Shown one piece after another: positions 25,133 through 33,588 of a DNA stretch of 64,000 nucleotides. Each line of letters begins with the position of its first letter. Positions within the stretch are counted from its first letter, which is position 1. This DNA is from an uncultured Eubacteriales bacterium (GTDB lineage: Bacteria; Bacillota; Clostridia; Christensenellales; Aristaeellaceae): assembly GCA_902781095.1 (NCBI GenBank), contig CACZHW010000011.1, positions 27,312-91,311 on the forward strand, read 5' to 3'. Both the position numbers and the translations under genes were made by a program. The notes below the pieces were generated by a model, which worked only from the letters and a program-made list of their open reading frames with translations, did not search any database and was not told the origin of the DNA.

Positions 25133-25975
25133 ATGGAAACCATTCAGCTGAACAACGGAAACACCTGCCCGGCCATCGGGATCGGCACCTTCATGCTCTC
25201 CCCCGCCGACGCACAGCGGAGCGTGCGCGAGGCGCTGAAGATGGGCTACCGTCTGGTCGACACCGCCAACGCCTATGTAAACGAGCGCGCGGTCGGGCGC
25301 GGCCTGCGGGACAGCGGCGTCCGGCGGGAAGAGGTCTTCCTCTCCACCAAGCTGTGGCCCAGCGAGTACGAAAACCCGAACGCCGTAGACGAAACCCTGG
25401 CCCGCCTGGGCGTGGACGCAGTGGATCTGCTCTACATCCATCAGCCCGCGGGCAACTGGCTGGCGGGCTACCGCCAGCTGGAGAAGGCGTATCGGGAGGG
25501 CAAGGCGAAGGCCATCGGCATCTCCAACTTCGAGGGGCGCTACATCGAGGAGCTGCAGACGAAGTGGGACATCGTTCCGCAGTTCATCCAGGTGGAGGCG
25601 CATCCATACTTTACGCAGCAGGAGTTGCGCAAAACCCTGGACAAACACGGCATCCGGCTCATGAGCTGGTATCCGCTGGGGCACGGCGACAAGTCGCTTC
25701 TGCAGGAGCCGGTCTTCGCGTCGCTCGCGGAAAAGTACGGCAAGACGCCCGCGCAGGTCATCCTCCGCTGGCACACCCAGATGGGCTTCGCCGTGATTCC
25801 CGGCAGCAAGAACGTGGACCACATTCGGGACAACCTGAACATCCTGGACTTTCGCCTGACGGACGGTGAAATGGCCCAAATCGCGAAGCTGGACAAAGGC
25901 GTGCGGTACTACCACCGCACCGACGCGCAGCTCGCCCAGTTCGCCTCCTGGCAGCCCGCATACGAGGCGGAATAA
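25133..25975 (+). CDS. Aldo/keto reductase
   Basis: 280 residues, TIM barrel, with the complete catalytic tetrad Asp43, Tyr48 (DTANAYVNE), Lys73 (STKLW) and His103 (YIHQP). Signatures ISNFEGRYIEEL and VIPGSKNVDHIRDNL are those of the AKR5/2,5-diketo-gluconate reductase-like group. It reduces aldehydes or ketones with NADPH; the substrate is not set by sequence. GAGGAAAACGCC precedes the ATG. It probably belongs to the same transcript as the flavodoxin genes. Confidence 0.92.
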   Translation: METIQLNNGNTCPAIGIGTFMLSPADAQRSVREALKMGYRLVDTANAYVNERAVGRGLRDSGVRREEVFLSTKLWPSEYENPNAVDETLARLGVDAVDLLYIHQPAGNWLAGYRQLEKAYREGKAKAIGISNFEGRYIEELQTKWDIVPQFIQVEAHPYFTQQELRKTLDKHGIRLMSWYPLGHGDKSLLQEPVFASLAEKYGKTPAQVILRWHTQMGFAVIPGSKNVDHIRDNLNILDFRLTDGEMAQIAKLDKGVRYYHRTDAQLAQFASWQPAYEAE

Positions 25976-26023
25976 AGCTTTGAACCACGAAGCCCGGGCG
26001 GTTAACCGGGCACCATTGAACAG

Positions 26024-26057
26024 GCCCGCAGTCCGGTTTAAAAGCCGGGCTGCGGGC
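26024..26057. terminator. Bidirectional terminator between AKR and esterase genes
   Basis: An 8-bp stem GCCCGCAG/CTGCGGGC (26024-26031, 26050-26057) followed by TTATCGTATTCTTTC. Its left arm and next bases resemble hairpins at 46575 and 53971. Confidence 0.65.
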
Positions 26058-26072
26058 TTATCGTATTCTTTC

Positions 26073-26756
26073 TCAGACAGTCTCCAGCAGCGCGCGGATG
26101 CCCTTTGCGGTCCGCAGCGCCGCGTCCCTGAAGTGGTTGCCCGGGTTCATCTCCCGGATGACGGGGATCCCCTGCCCTGCGTAGTGCGAGGCGATGTCCG
26201 TCATGCAGCGCTCTGCCGTCCGTAAAACCGGGTTGGCCGTCCGCGACTCCCTGTCGCCCAGCGAAAAGTACAGCATCTCCGGGCGCCGGCACGGCTCGTG
26301 CGTCAGGACGTACTCCGTAAAGCCCGGAAACCACAGCGAGCCGGATACGCTCGCCGCACGGTCGAAGGCGTCGCACCGGCAGAGCGCGTACAGGGCGAAG
26401 AGCCCCGCCAGCGAATAGCCGGCCAGCCCCGTGAAAGCCGGCACGCTGCCGATCCTTTCCCGTGCTTCGGGCAGGATCTGCCCCAGCAGCACCGTAAGGA
26501 AGCCGTCCGCGCCGCCCGTAAACGGTTCGCCGCCCTTGAACACTGCCGGAGCCGCCCAGGGGCTCATGTCCCTGTTCCACTCTCCCCCGCCCGTCACAAG
26601 GAGGCTGCACGCCGGCGCACCCATCTCCTGCAGGGCCCGGACGACGGGCTCCCCGTCCCCCTCGTACTCGCACAGGACGATCAGCGGGCTGCCTGCCTGC
26701 GCCGCCGGATACAGCACCGCGGTCTTTCCGCCTGATGCAAAGGTCTGCCGCTCCAT
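26073..26756 (-). CDS. Putative esterase, enterochelin-esterase/EstD-like fold
   Basis: 227 residues, alpha/beta hydrolase of the Esterase_PHB/Fes type. The nucleophile elbow is LAGYSLAGLFALYAL, with SVSGSLWFPGF after it, FSLGDRE carrying the acid, and MNPGNHFRDA carrying the histidine. It is short for the family and has no signal peptide. GGGAGAAGGG precedes the ATG. It is convergent with aldo/keto reductase and divergent from the CoA transferase. Substrate unknown. Confidence 0.8.
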   Translation of the reverse strand: MERQTFASGGKTAVLYPAAQAGSPLIVLCEYEGDGEPVVRALQEMGAPACSLLVTGGGEWNRDMSPWAAPAVFKGGEPFTGGADGFLTVLLGQILPEARERIGSVPAFTGLAGYSLAGLFALYALCRCDAFDRAASVSGSLWFPGFTEYVLTHEPCRRPEMLYFSLGDRESRTANPVLRTAERCMTDIASHYAGQGIPVIREMNPGNHFRDAALRTAKGIRALLETV

Positions 26757-26839
26757 TTCCCTTCTCCCTTACTGCCGAATGCTCTCTCTCCTATTATACA
26801 CCGAAGGGCGGCGCCCGGGCACCGCTCCCGGATTTTTGT

Positions 26840-26868
26840 TTGAAGTTCCCGCCGTTTCATGGTATACT
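26840..26868 (+). promoter_or_regulatory. CoA transferase promoter
   Basis: TTGAAG (26840-26845) and TATACT (26863-26868) with a 17-bp spacer, 46 bp before the start codon. Confidence 0.65.
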
Positions 26869-26914
26869 GCCTCAACTGATTTCCCTTGGCGCGGCGAAAG
26901 CCGCAAGGAGGACG

Positions 26915-28426
26915 ATGTTCCGGATTATGACAGCCGACGAGGCGATCGGACTCATCCGCGACGGGGACTGCATCTGCCTGAACTCCTTCGTCGGCATCGA
27001 GAACCCGGTCGAGCTCCATGAGGCGCTTTACCGAAAATATCAGGCTACCCGTTCCCCCCGGCACCTCACCATCGTCTCCAGCGCCGGCTTCGGCGTATGG
27101 GAGGAGGACCGCGCCGCGGAAGGGTACATCCGCGAGGGCGCCGTCGACCGCATCATCTGCGGCCACTTCGGCGCCATGCCCAGCACAAAGAAGCTCGTCA
27201 CCGAGGAACGCTTCGAGGCGTACAACCTCCCGCTGGGCTGCATCTCGCACGCCATCCGCGCCCAGGCCGGCGGCCTGCCCGGCGCGCTCTCCAAGGTCGG
27301 GCTCGACATCTTCGTCGATCCGCGCCGTGAGGGCCCGGGCATCAACGCCATCTCGGTGGACGATTCCTTTGTGCGCCTCGTGGAGGTGGACGGCGAGGAG
27401 TTTCTCTACTACAAGCTGCCGCGGCTGACCGTCGCGCTCATCCGCGGCACTGCTGCGGACCGCAAGGGGAACATCTCGTTCGACGAGATGTACATGTCCG
27501 GCGACGCGCTCTCCATCTGTCAGGCGGTAAAGGCCAACGGCGGCATCGTGATCGTGCAGGTCGACCGGCTCGTGGATCTGCCGTCCCGCCCGCGCAACGC
27601 CGTCATCCCGGGGTGTCTGGTGGACGCCATCGTGGTCAGCCAGCCGGAGTGGCGGGACGAGGCCTTCGAGGCGCTGACCGGCGACTTCGAGATCCCCTTC
27701 GAGGAATGGGGCGTCTGGATGGAGAAAATCGACGCCCTGACCGCCGGCAAGCGGGAGGATTCCCTCCCCGCCCGCATCATCGGCCGCCGCGCGGCGAAGG
27801 AGCTGCGCATCGACGACATCGTCAACATCGGCATCGGCATCCCGGAGGCGATCTCCCATTACGCCAAGAAAAACGGCCTGCTGGACCACATCACCCTGAC
27901 GGTGGAATCCGGCAGCGTCGGCGGCTTCCCCGCCTCCGGCAAGGTCTTCGGGGCCATGATCGGCGCTTCTTCCGTCTACGACATGTCCAACCAGTTCGAC
28001 CTTTACGACAACGGCGGCCTTGACATCTGTTTCATGGGCGCCTTCGAGGTCGACAGGGAGGGCAACGTGAACGCGCACAGGGGGCCCGGCGCCTATGCGG
28101 GCATCGGCGGCTTTGCGAACATCACCTCGCGCACACCCACCGTCGTGTTCTGTCTCACCTTCAACACGAAGGGCCTCGCCGTTTCCCGCAAGGGCGGCGT
28201 GATCACGATCGAGGAAAACGGCCAGGTGCCCAAGTTCGTGGACAGGGTCCGCTCCGTCAGCTTCTCGGCCAAGCGCGCCCTGCAGAACCGGCAGCGCGTG
28301 CTCTACGTCACGGAGCGCTGCGTCATGAGCCTCACCAAGAACGGCCTCAAGCTGCTGGAAGTCTATCCCGGCATCGACGTTCAGCGGGACATCCTGGATC
28401 TGCTCCCCTTCCCCGTGGAGCACTGA
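26915..28426 (+). CDS. Family I CoA transferase (propionate/short-chain acyl-CoA:acetate type)
   Basis: 503 residues in one chain, the fused alpha-beta form seen in propionate CoA transferase (Pct) and YdiF. The N-terminal half has the glycine-rich GCISHAIRAQAGGLPG region. The C-terminal half opens INIGIGIPEAIS and has the catalytic glutamate in VESGSVGGFPASG. It moves CoA between short acids such as acetate, propionate, lactate or butyrate through a glutamyl-CoA ester. ATG 26915 has AAGGAGG just upstream, and a good promoter and terminator flank the gene, so it is monocistronic. It fits a fermenting anaerobe. Confidence 0.9.
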   Translation: MFRIMTADEAIGLIRDGDCICLNSFVGIENPVELHEALYRKYQATRSPRHLTIVSSAGFGVWEEDRAAEGYIREGAVDRIICGHFGAMPSTKKLVTEERFEAYNLPLGCISHAIRAQAGGLPGALSKVGLDIFVDPRREGPGINAISVDDSFVRLVEVDGEEFLYYKLPRLTVALIRGTAADRKGNISFDEMYMSGDALSICQAVKANGGIVIVQVDRLVDLPSRPRNAVIPGCLVDAIVVSQPEWRDEAFEALTGDFEIPFEEWGVWMEKIDALTAGKREDSLPARIIGRRAAKELRIDDIVNIGIGIPEAISHYAKKNGLLDHITLTVESGSVGGFPASGKVFGAMIGASSVYDMSNQFDLYDNGGLDICFMGAFEVDREGNVNAHRGPGAYAGIGGFANITSRTPTVVFCLTFNTKGLAVSRKGGVITIEENGQVPKFVDRVRSVSFSAKRALQNRQRVLYVTERCVMSLTKNGLKLLEVYPGIDVQRDILDLLPFPVEH

Positions 28427-28439
28427 CGGCGTCTTATCA

Positions 28440-28472
28440 AAGCACCGGCGGTCTTTTCGGCCGCCGGTGCTT
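28440..28472 (+). terminator. Terminator after the CoA transferase
   Basis: A perfect 12-bp stem (28440-28451 with 28461-28472, arm AAGCACCGGCGG), followed by CATTGTATTGG. It may serve both strands. Confidence 0.65.
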
Positions 28473-28486
28473 CATTGTATTGGTCC

Positions 28487-28682
28487 TCAGTCCCCGTCCG
28501 GGCCTTCGTCTTCCTCTCCGTACACCTCCCGGATCAGCGGGAAGGTGCTCCATGCCTTGGGCCAGCCGCAATAGAAGGCCAGCTGGGTTACGATCTCCAC
28601 CGCCTCCTGCTTCGTGATGCCGTGGTCCCTGCCGATCGCCAGGTGCGCCTTCAACTGCGGGTAGAGACCGACCGAAAACAAG
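28487..28682 (-). pseudogene. Carboxymuconolactone decarboxylase family, C-terminal fragment
   Basis: About 60 codons ending this minus-strand cluster. The piece LFSVGLYPQLKAHLAIGRDHG, then GITKQEAVEIVTQLAFYCGWP matches the last part of CMD/AhpD-like proteins. The N-terminal half, which normally carries the CxxC, is missing. The fragment joins an amidohydrolase N-terminus almost to the base at about 28682, in another frame. Probably inactive. Confidence 0.6.
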
Positions 28683-28889
28683 CTCACCATCCCCATGGTG
28701 AATATGCGGCGTGGGCAGTGACAATACAGCGGCATCAATCCCGGCCCCGTCCATGAAACGCAGGTGATCTTCCGCTGTCCATTTTGGAAGAGGAAACCCA
28801 TCGTCAGCCATCACGTCGACGCCAAACTGCGGGAGCCATCTCCTGAAAGCCTCCGGCACGGGATGGGCGTGAAAATCTAACGTCCTCAC
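28682..28889 (-). pseudogene. Amidohydrolase (metal-dependent hydrolase), N-terminal stump
   Basis: About 69 codons. It starts RTLDFHAHPVPEAFRRW, with the HxH metal motif of amidohydrolase-2 proteins, and reaches IDAAVLSLPTPHIHHGDG. The remaining 200 or more residues are lost. The frame then stays open only through out-of-phase CMD sequence. The GTG start overlaps the TGA of the TetR remnant upstream (GTGA), so the original genes were a regulator-enzyme pair. Confidence 0.6.
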
Positions 28890-29164
28890 GGCTCCGTCAC
28901 CCCCAGCAGTTTTTTCAGGCAGCTGTACGCAAGGTCGTACGCCGACAGATACACATAGGGAACGCCCGCCTGTTCCATGGCCTTCTTCTGCTTCTCAGTC
29001 ACGCTGGTGTAGGGATAAATCCCGTAGATGAAAGGAAAGAAGGCGTACAGAAACCGCTGCCGGGCGTCCCCGTCCATTTCCGGCACGTACTTCTCCACCA
29101 TCCGGCTCACCGCACGCAGAGATGAGCCGAAAACCACCTTGAATTCCGCCCACTTTCCCGGCGC
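28886..29164 (-). pseudogene. TetR family regulator, C-terminal fragment
   Basis: About 90 open codons whose tail reads RFLYAFFPFIYGIYPYTSV and TEKQKKAMEQAGVPYVYLS, like the ligand-domain C-terminus of TetR proteins. There is no N-terminal helix-turn-helix. Upstream the frame runs into the end of the cyclophilin-like gene. A GTG at 29137 is in frame but has no ribosome binding site. Probably a remnant. Confidence 0.55.
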
Positions 29165-29168
29165 AGCC

Positions 29169-29651
29169 TCATTCTCCGGCGGAGAGGGTCAGCGTCACGT
29201 CGCCGTGGCCGAGCAGTGCCCGCAGTCCGTCTTCGGATTGGTCCGTGATCTTTCCCAGCCGGGTGTAGGCCCAGGAATTGGAGCCGTAGAAGACGACGAT
29301 CTGGTTGCCGGCGTACAGCACGACGTCGCCGGAAGAGGTGACCGTCTCCTCGTCCCTGCGGGGCAGGCTGCATCCGATGGGCCCCACCTGCTCAAAGCCG
29401 CCGTACATGGACATCCGGACCGTCAGCCCTTCTTGGGCCAGCTCCCGCAGCGCCGCCACGGAATCGTTGTCCTCCCAGGCGACTTCCACCGCCGTTTCGC
29501 CGATCTTCATCTTCATACCGGTCTGTTCCTCCTTCTCTTCTTTGCCGCTCCGGCTGTCCAAAGCCGGCTGCCCGGCCGTGCCTTCCGCCATACCCGCCGC
29601 CAGCAGGAGCAGGATTGCCGCCGCGCAGCACAGCATCCATTTCCGTTTCAT
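29169..29651 (-). CDS. Secreted cyclophilin-like fold protein
   Basis: 160 residues. A hydrophobic N-terminal signal (about residues 1-23) is followed by a charged linker and a domain of about 110 residues. Segments MKIGETAVEVAWEDNDSVAA, VRMSMYGGFEQVGPIG, DVVLYAGNQIVVFYGSNSW and YTRLGKI match the bacterial cyclophilin-like fold family often found beside flavodoxins and aldo/keto reductases in Clostridia. Not a proven isomerase. The start overlaps the stop of the upstream hydrolase (ATGA), so the two are co-translated. Confidence 0.82.
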   Translation of the reverse strand: MKRKWMLCCAAAILLLLAAGMAEGTAGQPALDSRSGKEEKEEQTGMKMKIGETAVEVAWEDNDSVAALRELAQEGLTVRMSMYGGFEQVGPIGCSLPRRDEETVTSSGDVVLYAGNQIVVFYGSNSWAYTRLGKITDQSEDGLRALLGHGDVTLTLSAGE

Positions 29652-30652
29652 TTCAGATTCTCCTTGAAAAAGCGCTCCAGCTTGTCGAATGGGATGATGT
29701 CCACCCGGTCGTACAGATCGATGTGCACCGCGCCGGGGATGATCATCAGCTCCTTGTTGGCGGCATAACGGCTGTCCTTTACCATGGCGGCATAGGCGTC
29801 CCGGCTGAAGTAACAGGAGTGCGCCTTTTCCCCGTGGACGATCAGCACCGCGTTGCGGATCTCACGCGTATAGGTGAGCTGCGGCATATTCATAAAGGAC
29901 ATGCAGCCGGTCTTGTTCCAGCCGCCGTTGGAATTGAGGCTGCGCGGGTGATAACCCCGCGGCGTCTTGTAATACGCGTGATAATCCTTCACAAAGAAGG
30001 GCGCGTCCTCCGGCAGCGGATCCACCACGCCGCCGCCCAGTTCAAAACTTCCGCTGCGGTAATCCGCGATGCGCTGGGCGTTCAGCGCCTCCCTCGCCGC
30101 GTAGCGCGCGTCCTCGTCCATGGAATCGAAATAGCCGAAGGCGTTTACGCGGCTCATGTCGTACATCGTCATGGCCGCCGTGGCCTTCACGCGGGTGTCG
30201 ATGGCCGCCGCGTTCAGCGAAATCCCGCCCCAGCCGCAGATGCCGATGATGCCGATGCGCTGCGGATCCACCCTGTCGTGCAAAGACAGGAAATCCACCG
30301 CAGCCTGGAAGTCCTCCGTGTTGATATCCGGGGAGGCCATATACCGGGGCTGTCCGCCGCTCTCGCCGGTGAAGGACGGATCGAAAGCGAGGGTCAAAAA
30401 GCCGCGCTCCGCCATCGTCTGCGCGTACAGGCCGGAGCACTGCTCCTTCACCGCGCCGAAGGGGCCGCATACGGCGATGGCGGGGAGCTTTCCCTCCGCC
30501 GCCCTGGGCGCATACAGATCCGCCGCGAGCGTGATGCCGTAGCGGTTCACGAAGGTCACCTTGCAATGGTCCACCTTGTCGCTCCTGGGGAAGGTCTTGT
30601 CCCACTCCGCGCTCAAGGCCAGCGCTTCCGTCTTCATCATGGTGTCATCCAT
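29648..30652 (-). CDS. Alpha/beta hydrolase with Cys nucleophile (dienelactone hydrolase-like)
   Basis: 334 residues. Landmarks are NRYGITLAADLYAP, the oxyanion segment CGPFGAVKEQ, FDPSFTGESGG, the nucleophile elbow GICGWGGISLNAAA with Cys instead of Ser, and a late VHGEKAHSC acid region with His in GAVHIDLYD. The GICGWGG elbow is typical of a YcjY/DLH-like subgroup. No signal peptide. It sits in the middle of a three-gene operon (91-residue protein, hydrolase, cyclophilin-like) divergent from LysR. Substrate unknown. Start 30652 is the first ATG; M5 (30640) is also possible. Confidence 0.8.
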   Translation of the reverse strand: MDDTMMKTEALALSAEWDKTFPRSDKVDHCKVTFVNRYGITLAADLYAPRAAEGKLPAIAVCGPFGAVKEQCSGLYAQTMAERGFLTLAFDPSFTGESGGQPRYMASPDINTEDFQAAVDFLSLHDRVDPQRIGIIGICGWGGISLNAAAIDTRVKATAAMTMYDMSRVNAFGYFDSMDEDARYAAREALNAQRIADYRSGSFELGGGVVDPLPEDAPFFVKDYHAYYKTPRGYHPRSLNSNGGWNKTGCMSFMNMPQLTYTREIRNAVLIVHGEKAHSCYFSRDAYAAMVKDSRYAANKELMIIPGAVHIDLYDRVDIIPFDKLERFFKENLK

Positions 30653-30656
30653 CCTT

Positions 30657-30932
30657 TCACCGGCGGTCAGCCGTCGGGTCTTTTTCCGTCTCGCGGATCA
30701 GCCAATCCAGCTGATTCACCTTTCTCTGGCAGCTGTGCAGCTCGTCCATCAGCCCGCAGCGGAGCTGTCTCAGTTTCTGCCGTGCCTCGTCTCTCCGGTT
30801 CTCCTCCAGCAGGGCCGTGACGCGCTGCGTATGTTCCGCGTCAAAACCCATACCGCTCAGGCACTGTCTCGCCTTCTCTGTAAGCATCGCTTTTTTCCAG
30901 TCCGTCTCTGTCCGTTTTTCAGGCGGCTTCAT
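30657..30932 (-). CDS. Small helical protein of unknown function
   Basis: 91 residues, highly charged, no Cys pair or signal. The second half (ALLEENRRDEARQKLRQLRC, then ELHSCQRKVNQLDWLIRETE) reads as an amphipathic helical hairpin like the ligand-side coiled coils of some MerR regulators, but no DNA-binding domain is present. AAGGTGATAGG precedes the ATG. It is the first gene of the operon with the Cys-type hydrolase and lies head to head with LysR, so it is probably part of the LysR regulon. I do not recognise a family. Confidence 0.65.
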   Translation of the reverse strand: MKPPEKRTETDWKKAMLTEKARQCLSGMGFDAEHTQRVTALLEENRRDEARQKLRQLRCGLMDELHSCQRKVNQLDWLIRETEKDPTADRR

Positions 30933-30941
30933 CCTATCACC

Positions 30942-30970
30942 TTGCCCGCAATCGCGCTAATGGTTATAAT
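30942..30970 (+). promoter_or_regulatory. lysR promoter
   Basis: TTGCCC (30942-30947) and a perfect TATAAT (30965-30970), 17 bp apart, in the 80-bp divergent gap. Confidence 0.55.
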
Positions 30971-30972
30971 GC

Positions 30973-30984
30973 ATATCATGATAT
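30973..30984. promoter_or_regulatory. Candidate LysR operator
   Basis: A perfect 12-bp palindrome ATATCATGATAT between the divergent genes, just after the LysR -10 box, where autoregulatory LysR sites commonly lie. Confidence 0.45.
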
Positions 30985-31012
30985 TCAATTTCTGCATTTC
31001 ACGGAGGGCATC

Positions 31013-31891
31013 ATGGAGATCAGGACCCTGCGCTACTTCCTCGCGGTGGCAAGAGAAGAGAACATGACCCGGGCAGCCGAGCAACTGCACGTGACCCAGC
31101 CGACGCTTTCCAGAGCGCTGAAGGCGCTGGAGGATGAGCTGGGCCGCAAGCTCTTCACGCGCCGCAGCTTTTCCATCCGCCTGACGGACGAAGGCGTCCT
31201 GCTGCGCAACCGCGCGGAGGACCTGGTCGGCATGGCGGACCGGATTACGCGGGAATTCGTCATGCTGGACGACATCACCGGCGGGGACATCTACCTGGGC
31301 CTGGCCGAATCCTACCAGATCCGGACGCTGGCCGGGGCAATCCGGGAGTTCCGCCGGCAGTATCCGGGCCTGCATTACCACATCACCAGCGGAGATACGG
31401 AACAGGTCACCGAGAAGCTGGACCGGGGCCTTCTGGATTTCGCGGTGCTCGCCGAGACGCCGGACGCCGCAAAATACGCGTATCTCCCCTTCCCTTCCGC
31501 CGATGTGTGGGGGCTGGTTTTCCCCTCAGGGGACCCGCTCGCCCAAAAAGACGCCGTCACCGTGGACGACCTCGTCGGCCTTCCTCTGTTCTGTTCGGAA
31601 CAGAGCTGGCAGAGCGACATTCCCGCCTGGTGCAGGGAGCGGATGCCGGAACTGCGGCTGGAAGGCTCCTTCCGGCTGTCCTACAACGGCTCCCTGTTCG
31701 CCAAGGAAGGGCTCGGCTACCTGCTGACCTTCGAGCATCTGATCGACACCTCCCCGGGCTCCGGGCTGGTCTTCCGCCCGCTCTCCCCCAGGCTGGAGAC
31801 CCGGCTTTACCTGGTCTGGAAAAAGTACCAGGCGCTCTCGCCGATCGCGGAGCGGTTTATGAAGCACCTCCAGCTCAGCTTCGCCCCCTGA
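31013..31891 (+). CDS. LysR family transcriptional regulator
   Basis: 292 residues, standard length. The N-terminal winged helix reads RTLRYFLAVAREENMTRAAE and LHVTQPTLSRALKALEDELG, followed by the linker and an effector domain with two Rossmann-like lobes (GDIYLGLAESYQIRTLAGAI onward). CACGGAGGGCATC precedes the ATG. It is divergent from the hydrolase/cyclophilin-like operon and lies 145 bp before tctC on the same strand, so either could be its target. Confidence 0.92.
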   Translation: MEIRTLRYFLAVAREENMTRAAEQLHVTQPTLSRALKALEDELGRKLFTRRSFSIRLTDEGVLLRNRAEDLVGMADRITREFVMLDDITGGDIYLGLAESYQIRTLAGAIREFRRQYPGLHYHITSGDTEQVTEKLDRGLLDFAVLAETPDAAKYAYLPFPSADVWGLVFPSGDPLAQKDAVTVDDLVGLPLFCSEQSWQSDIPAWCRERMPELRLEGSFRLSYNGSLFAKEGLGYLLTFEHLIDTSPGSGLVFRPLSPRLETRLYLVWKKYQALSPIAERFMKHLQLSFAP

Positions 31892-31960
31892 TTGGGTGCG
31901 TTTTGCCCCGCTTGCCTCTCTTTCGTCTCAATACTGCAGTACAGTTGGTAAATATGCTCA

Positions 31961-31989
31961 TTGATTTATCAGAACGATTCTGCTAGACT
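31961..31989 (+). promoter_or_regulatory. Promoter of the tctCBA operon
   Basis: TTGATT (31961-31966) and TAGACT (31984-31989) with a 17-bp spacer, 47 bp before tctC. Confidence 0.6.
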
Positions 31990-32035
31990 GACGTAAACGA
32001 TTCGTTCGTTACCAAAGAAAACAGGAGGGAATCCC

Positions 32036-33001
32036 ATGAAAAGACGCGTATCTCTCGTCGTCCTGGCCCTGGTAATGGCCGTCTCCGCCATGGCGCTCGC
32101 CGCGGGTCTGCCCAAGAAGGTCGAGGTTCAGCTGCCCGCGAAGGCCGGCGGCGGCACCGACGTGGCCGGCCGTCAGCTGACCGAGTGGATCAACAAGAAC
32201 GGCGGCACCACGATGACCATCAAGAACAACACCGACGGCAACGGCGTGGTCGCCTACGAGACCATCCGCACCGCCAAGAAGGACGGCAGCAAGATCCTGT
32301 TCTTCCACAGCACCATGATCATCAAGTACGCCACCGGCCAGTATGAGCACAGCCCCGTGGACGAGTTCAAGATCGCGGGCGTCGGCCTGCCCACCGAAAA
32401 GGGCGGCTACGTGCTGGTCGTGCCCACCACCAGCGGCATCGCCACGCTGGATGACTTCATCGCCAAGGCCAAGGAGAGCGAACTGCGCATCGGCATCGAG
32501 ACCGGCGGCTCCTCCCACATCATGAGCGGCATGATGAGCAAGGCGCTGGGCGTCACCCTGCGCTACACCGACGCCGGCTCCGACACCGAGAAGCTGACCG
32601 GTCTGGTCGGCGGCTCCATCGACTGCGCGCTGGTCAACGCGAACCAGGCCCGCCAGTACGTGGAGGCCGAGAAGGTCAACGCGCTGGCCGTGTTCTCCGC
32701 CACTGACGAAGGCGCCCGCAACAGCGTGCTGCCGGACGTTCCCTCCTTCAAGGAGCTGGGCTACGACCTGGTCTTCGGCACCTACTTCTACGTGCTGCTG
32801 CCCAAGGACGCCAGCGACGAGACCGCGCAGGCGATGCATGACGTCTTCGCCAACGCCGCCGAAGATCCCGAGGTCAAGGAGATCCTCGAAAAGTCCGGTT
32901 TCGGCATGGAGTTTGCGCCTTATGATCAGAATGAAGCCCTCATGCGCGGCCAGCAGGACGCGCTGGTTGCCGCCTGCCAGGAGCTGGGTCTCGGCAAGTA
33001 A
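32036..33001 (+). CDS. tctC: Tripartite tricarboxylate transporter substrate-binding protein
   Basis: 321 residues with a Sec signal peptide (MKRRVSLVVLALVMAVSAMA). The mature protein carries the TctC/Bug landmarks VQLPAKAGGGTDVAGRQLTE, KNNTDGNGVVAYE, IETGGSSHIMSGMM and LPDVPSFKELGYD. It binds a carboxylate outside the cell for the TctAB permease. Codons are strongly biased to GC-ending, repetitive choices, hinting at high expression. GGAGGG lies 7 nt before the ATG. A hairpin with a T-run separates it from tctB. Confidence 0.92.
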   Translation: MKRRVSLVVLALVMAVSAMALAAGLPKKVEVQLPAKAGGGTDVAGRQLTEWINKNGGTTMTIKNNTDGNGVVAYETIRTAKKDGSKILFFHSTMIIKYATGQYEHSPVDEFKIAGVGLPTEKGGYVLVVPTTSGIATLDDFIAKAKESELRIGIETGGSSHIMSGMMSKALGVTLRYTDAGSDTEKLTGLVGGSIDCALVNANQARQYVEAEKVNALAVFSATDEGARNSVLPDVPSFKELGYDLVFGTYFYVLLPKDASDETAQAMHDVFANAAEDPEVKEILEKSGFGMEFAPYDQNEALMRGQQDALVAACQELGLGK

Positions 33002-33038
33002 GCGCCACGGACGGGTACAGGCATTGATCTGATTTGCC

Positions 33039-33080
33039 GCGCCTTGCCCGGTTTTCAATCGGGCAAGGCGCTATTTTTAT
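33039..33080 (+). terminator. Intra-operon terminator/attenuator between tctC and tctB
   Basis: A perfect 12-bp stem (33039-33050 with 33060-33071, arm GCGCCTTGCCCG), a 9-base loop and then TATTTTTAT. Partial termination here would give more binding protein than permease. Confidence 0.75.
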
Positions 33081-33101
33081 CAAACTTTGGGGGAATGCGT
33101 G

Positions 33102-33572
33102 ATGAAAATCAAGCGCGACCAAGTGACCGGCCTCGTGCTGGTCCTGCTGGGCATTGTACTGATGGCCATGATCAGCCAGTTCAAAAAGCCCATCACCGCC
33201 GAATACCCCGGCCCCAAGCTGATGCCCGGCATCGCCGCCCTCGGCCTCATCATCTGCGGCGCGGGCATCTTCGTCAAGGGATGCCGCCAGAAGGAAGCGG
33301 ACGCGATGGTGATCTCCAAAAAGGGCCTCGTGCGCATGCTGATCACCTTCGCGGCGCTGTGGCTCTACATCCTGGGCCTGCAGTTCGTGGGCTTCCTCAT
33401 CGCCACGCCCTTCCTGGTCTTCGGCCTGACCTGGTACTTCGGCAAGGCCAGCGGCGTGGAACTGAAGCCCCTTATGGTCGTCGTCTTTTCCATCGCCGTC
33501 ACGGCGGTGATCTGGGCGATGTACGTACCGCTGTTCGGCATGGAACTGCCGGTCGGCTCACTGTTCGAGTAA
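33102..33572 (+). CDS. tctB: Tripartite tricarboxylate transporter small permease
   Basis: 156 residues with four hydrophobic spans, the size and layout of TctB. The first span (VTGLVLVLLGIVLMAMISQF) is followed by the conserved YPGPKLMPGIAALGLIICG. ATG 33102 lies 7 nt after GGGGGA; a start at 33087 is in frame but poorly placed. It forms the membrane complex with TctA, 16 bp downstream. Confidence 0.88.
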   Translation: MKIKRDQVTGLVLVLLGIVLMAMISQFKKPITAEYPGPKLMPGIAALGLIICGAGIFVKGCRQKEADAMVISKKGLVRMLITFAALWLYILGLQFVGFLIATPFLVFGLTWYFGKASGVELKPLMVVVFSIAVTAVIWAMYVPLFGMELPVGSLFE

Positions 33573-33588
33573 GGGGGGAGGATTCAGT

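Noticed and set aside
28437..28889. A single 150-residue amidohydrolase gene
   Set aside because: Only the first 69 codons look like an amidohydrolase; the rest is out-of-frame CMD sequence, so it is a chimera of two remnants.
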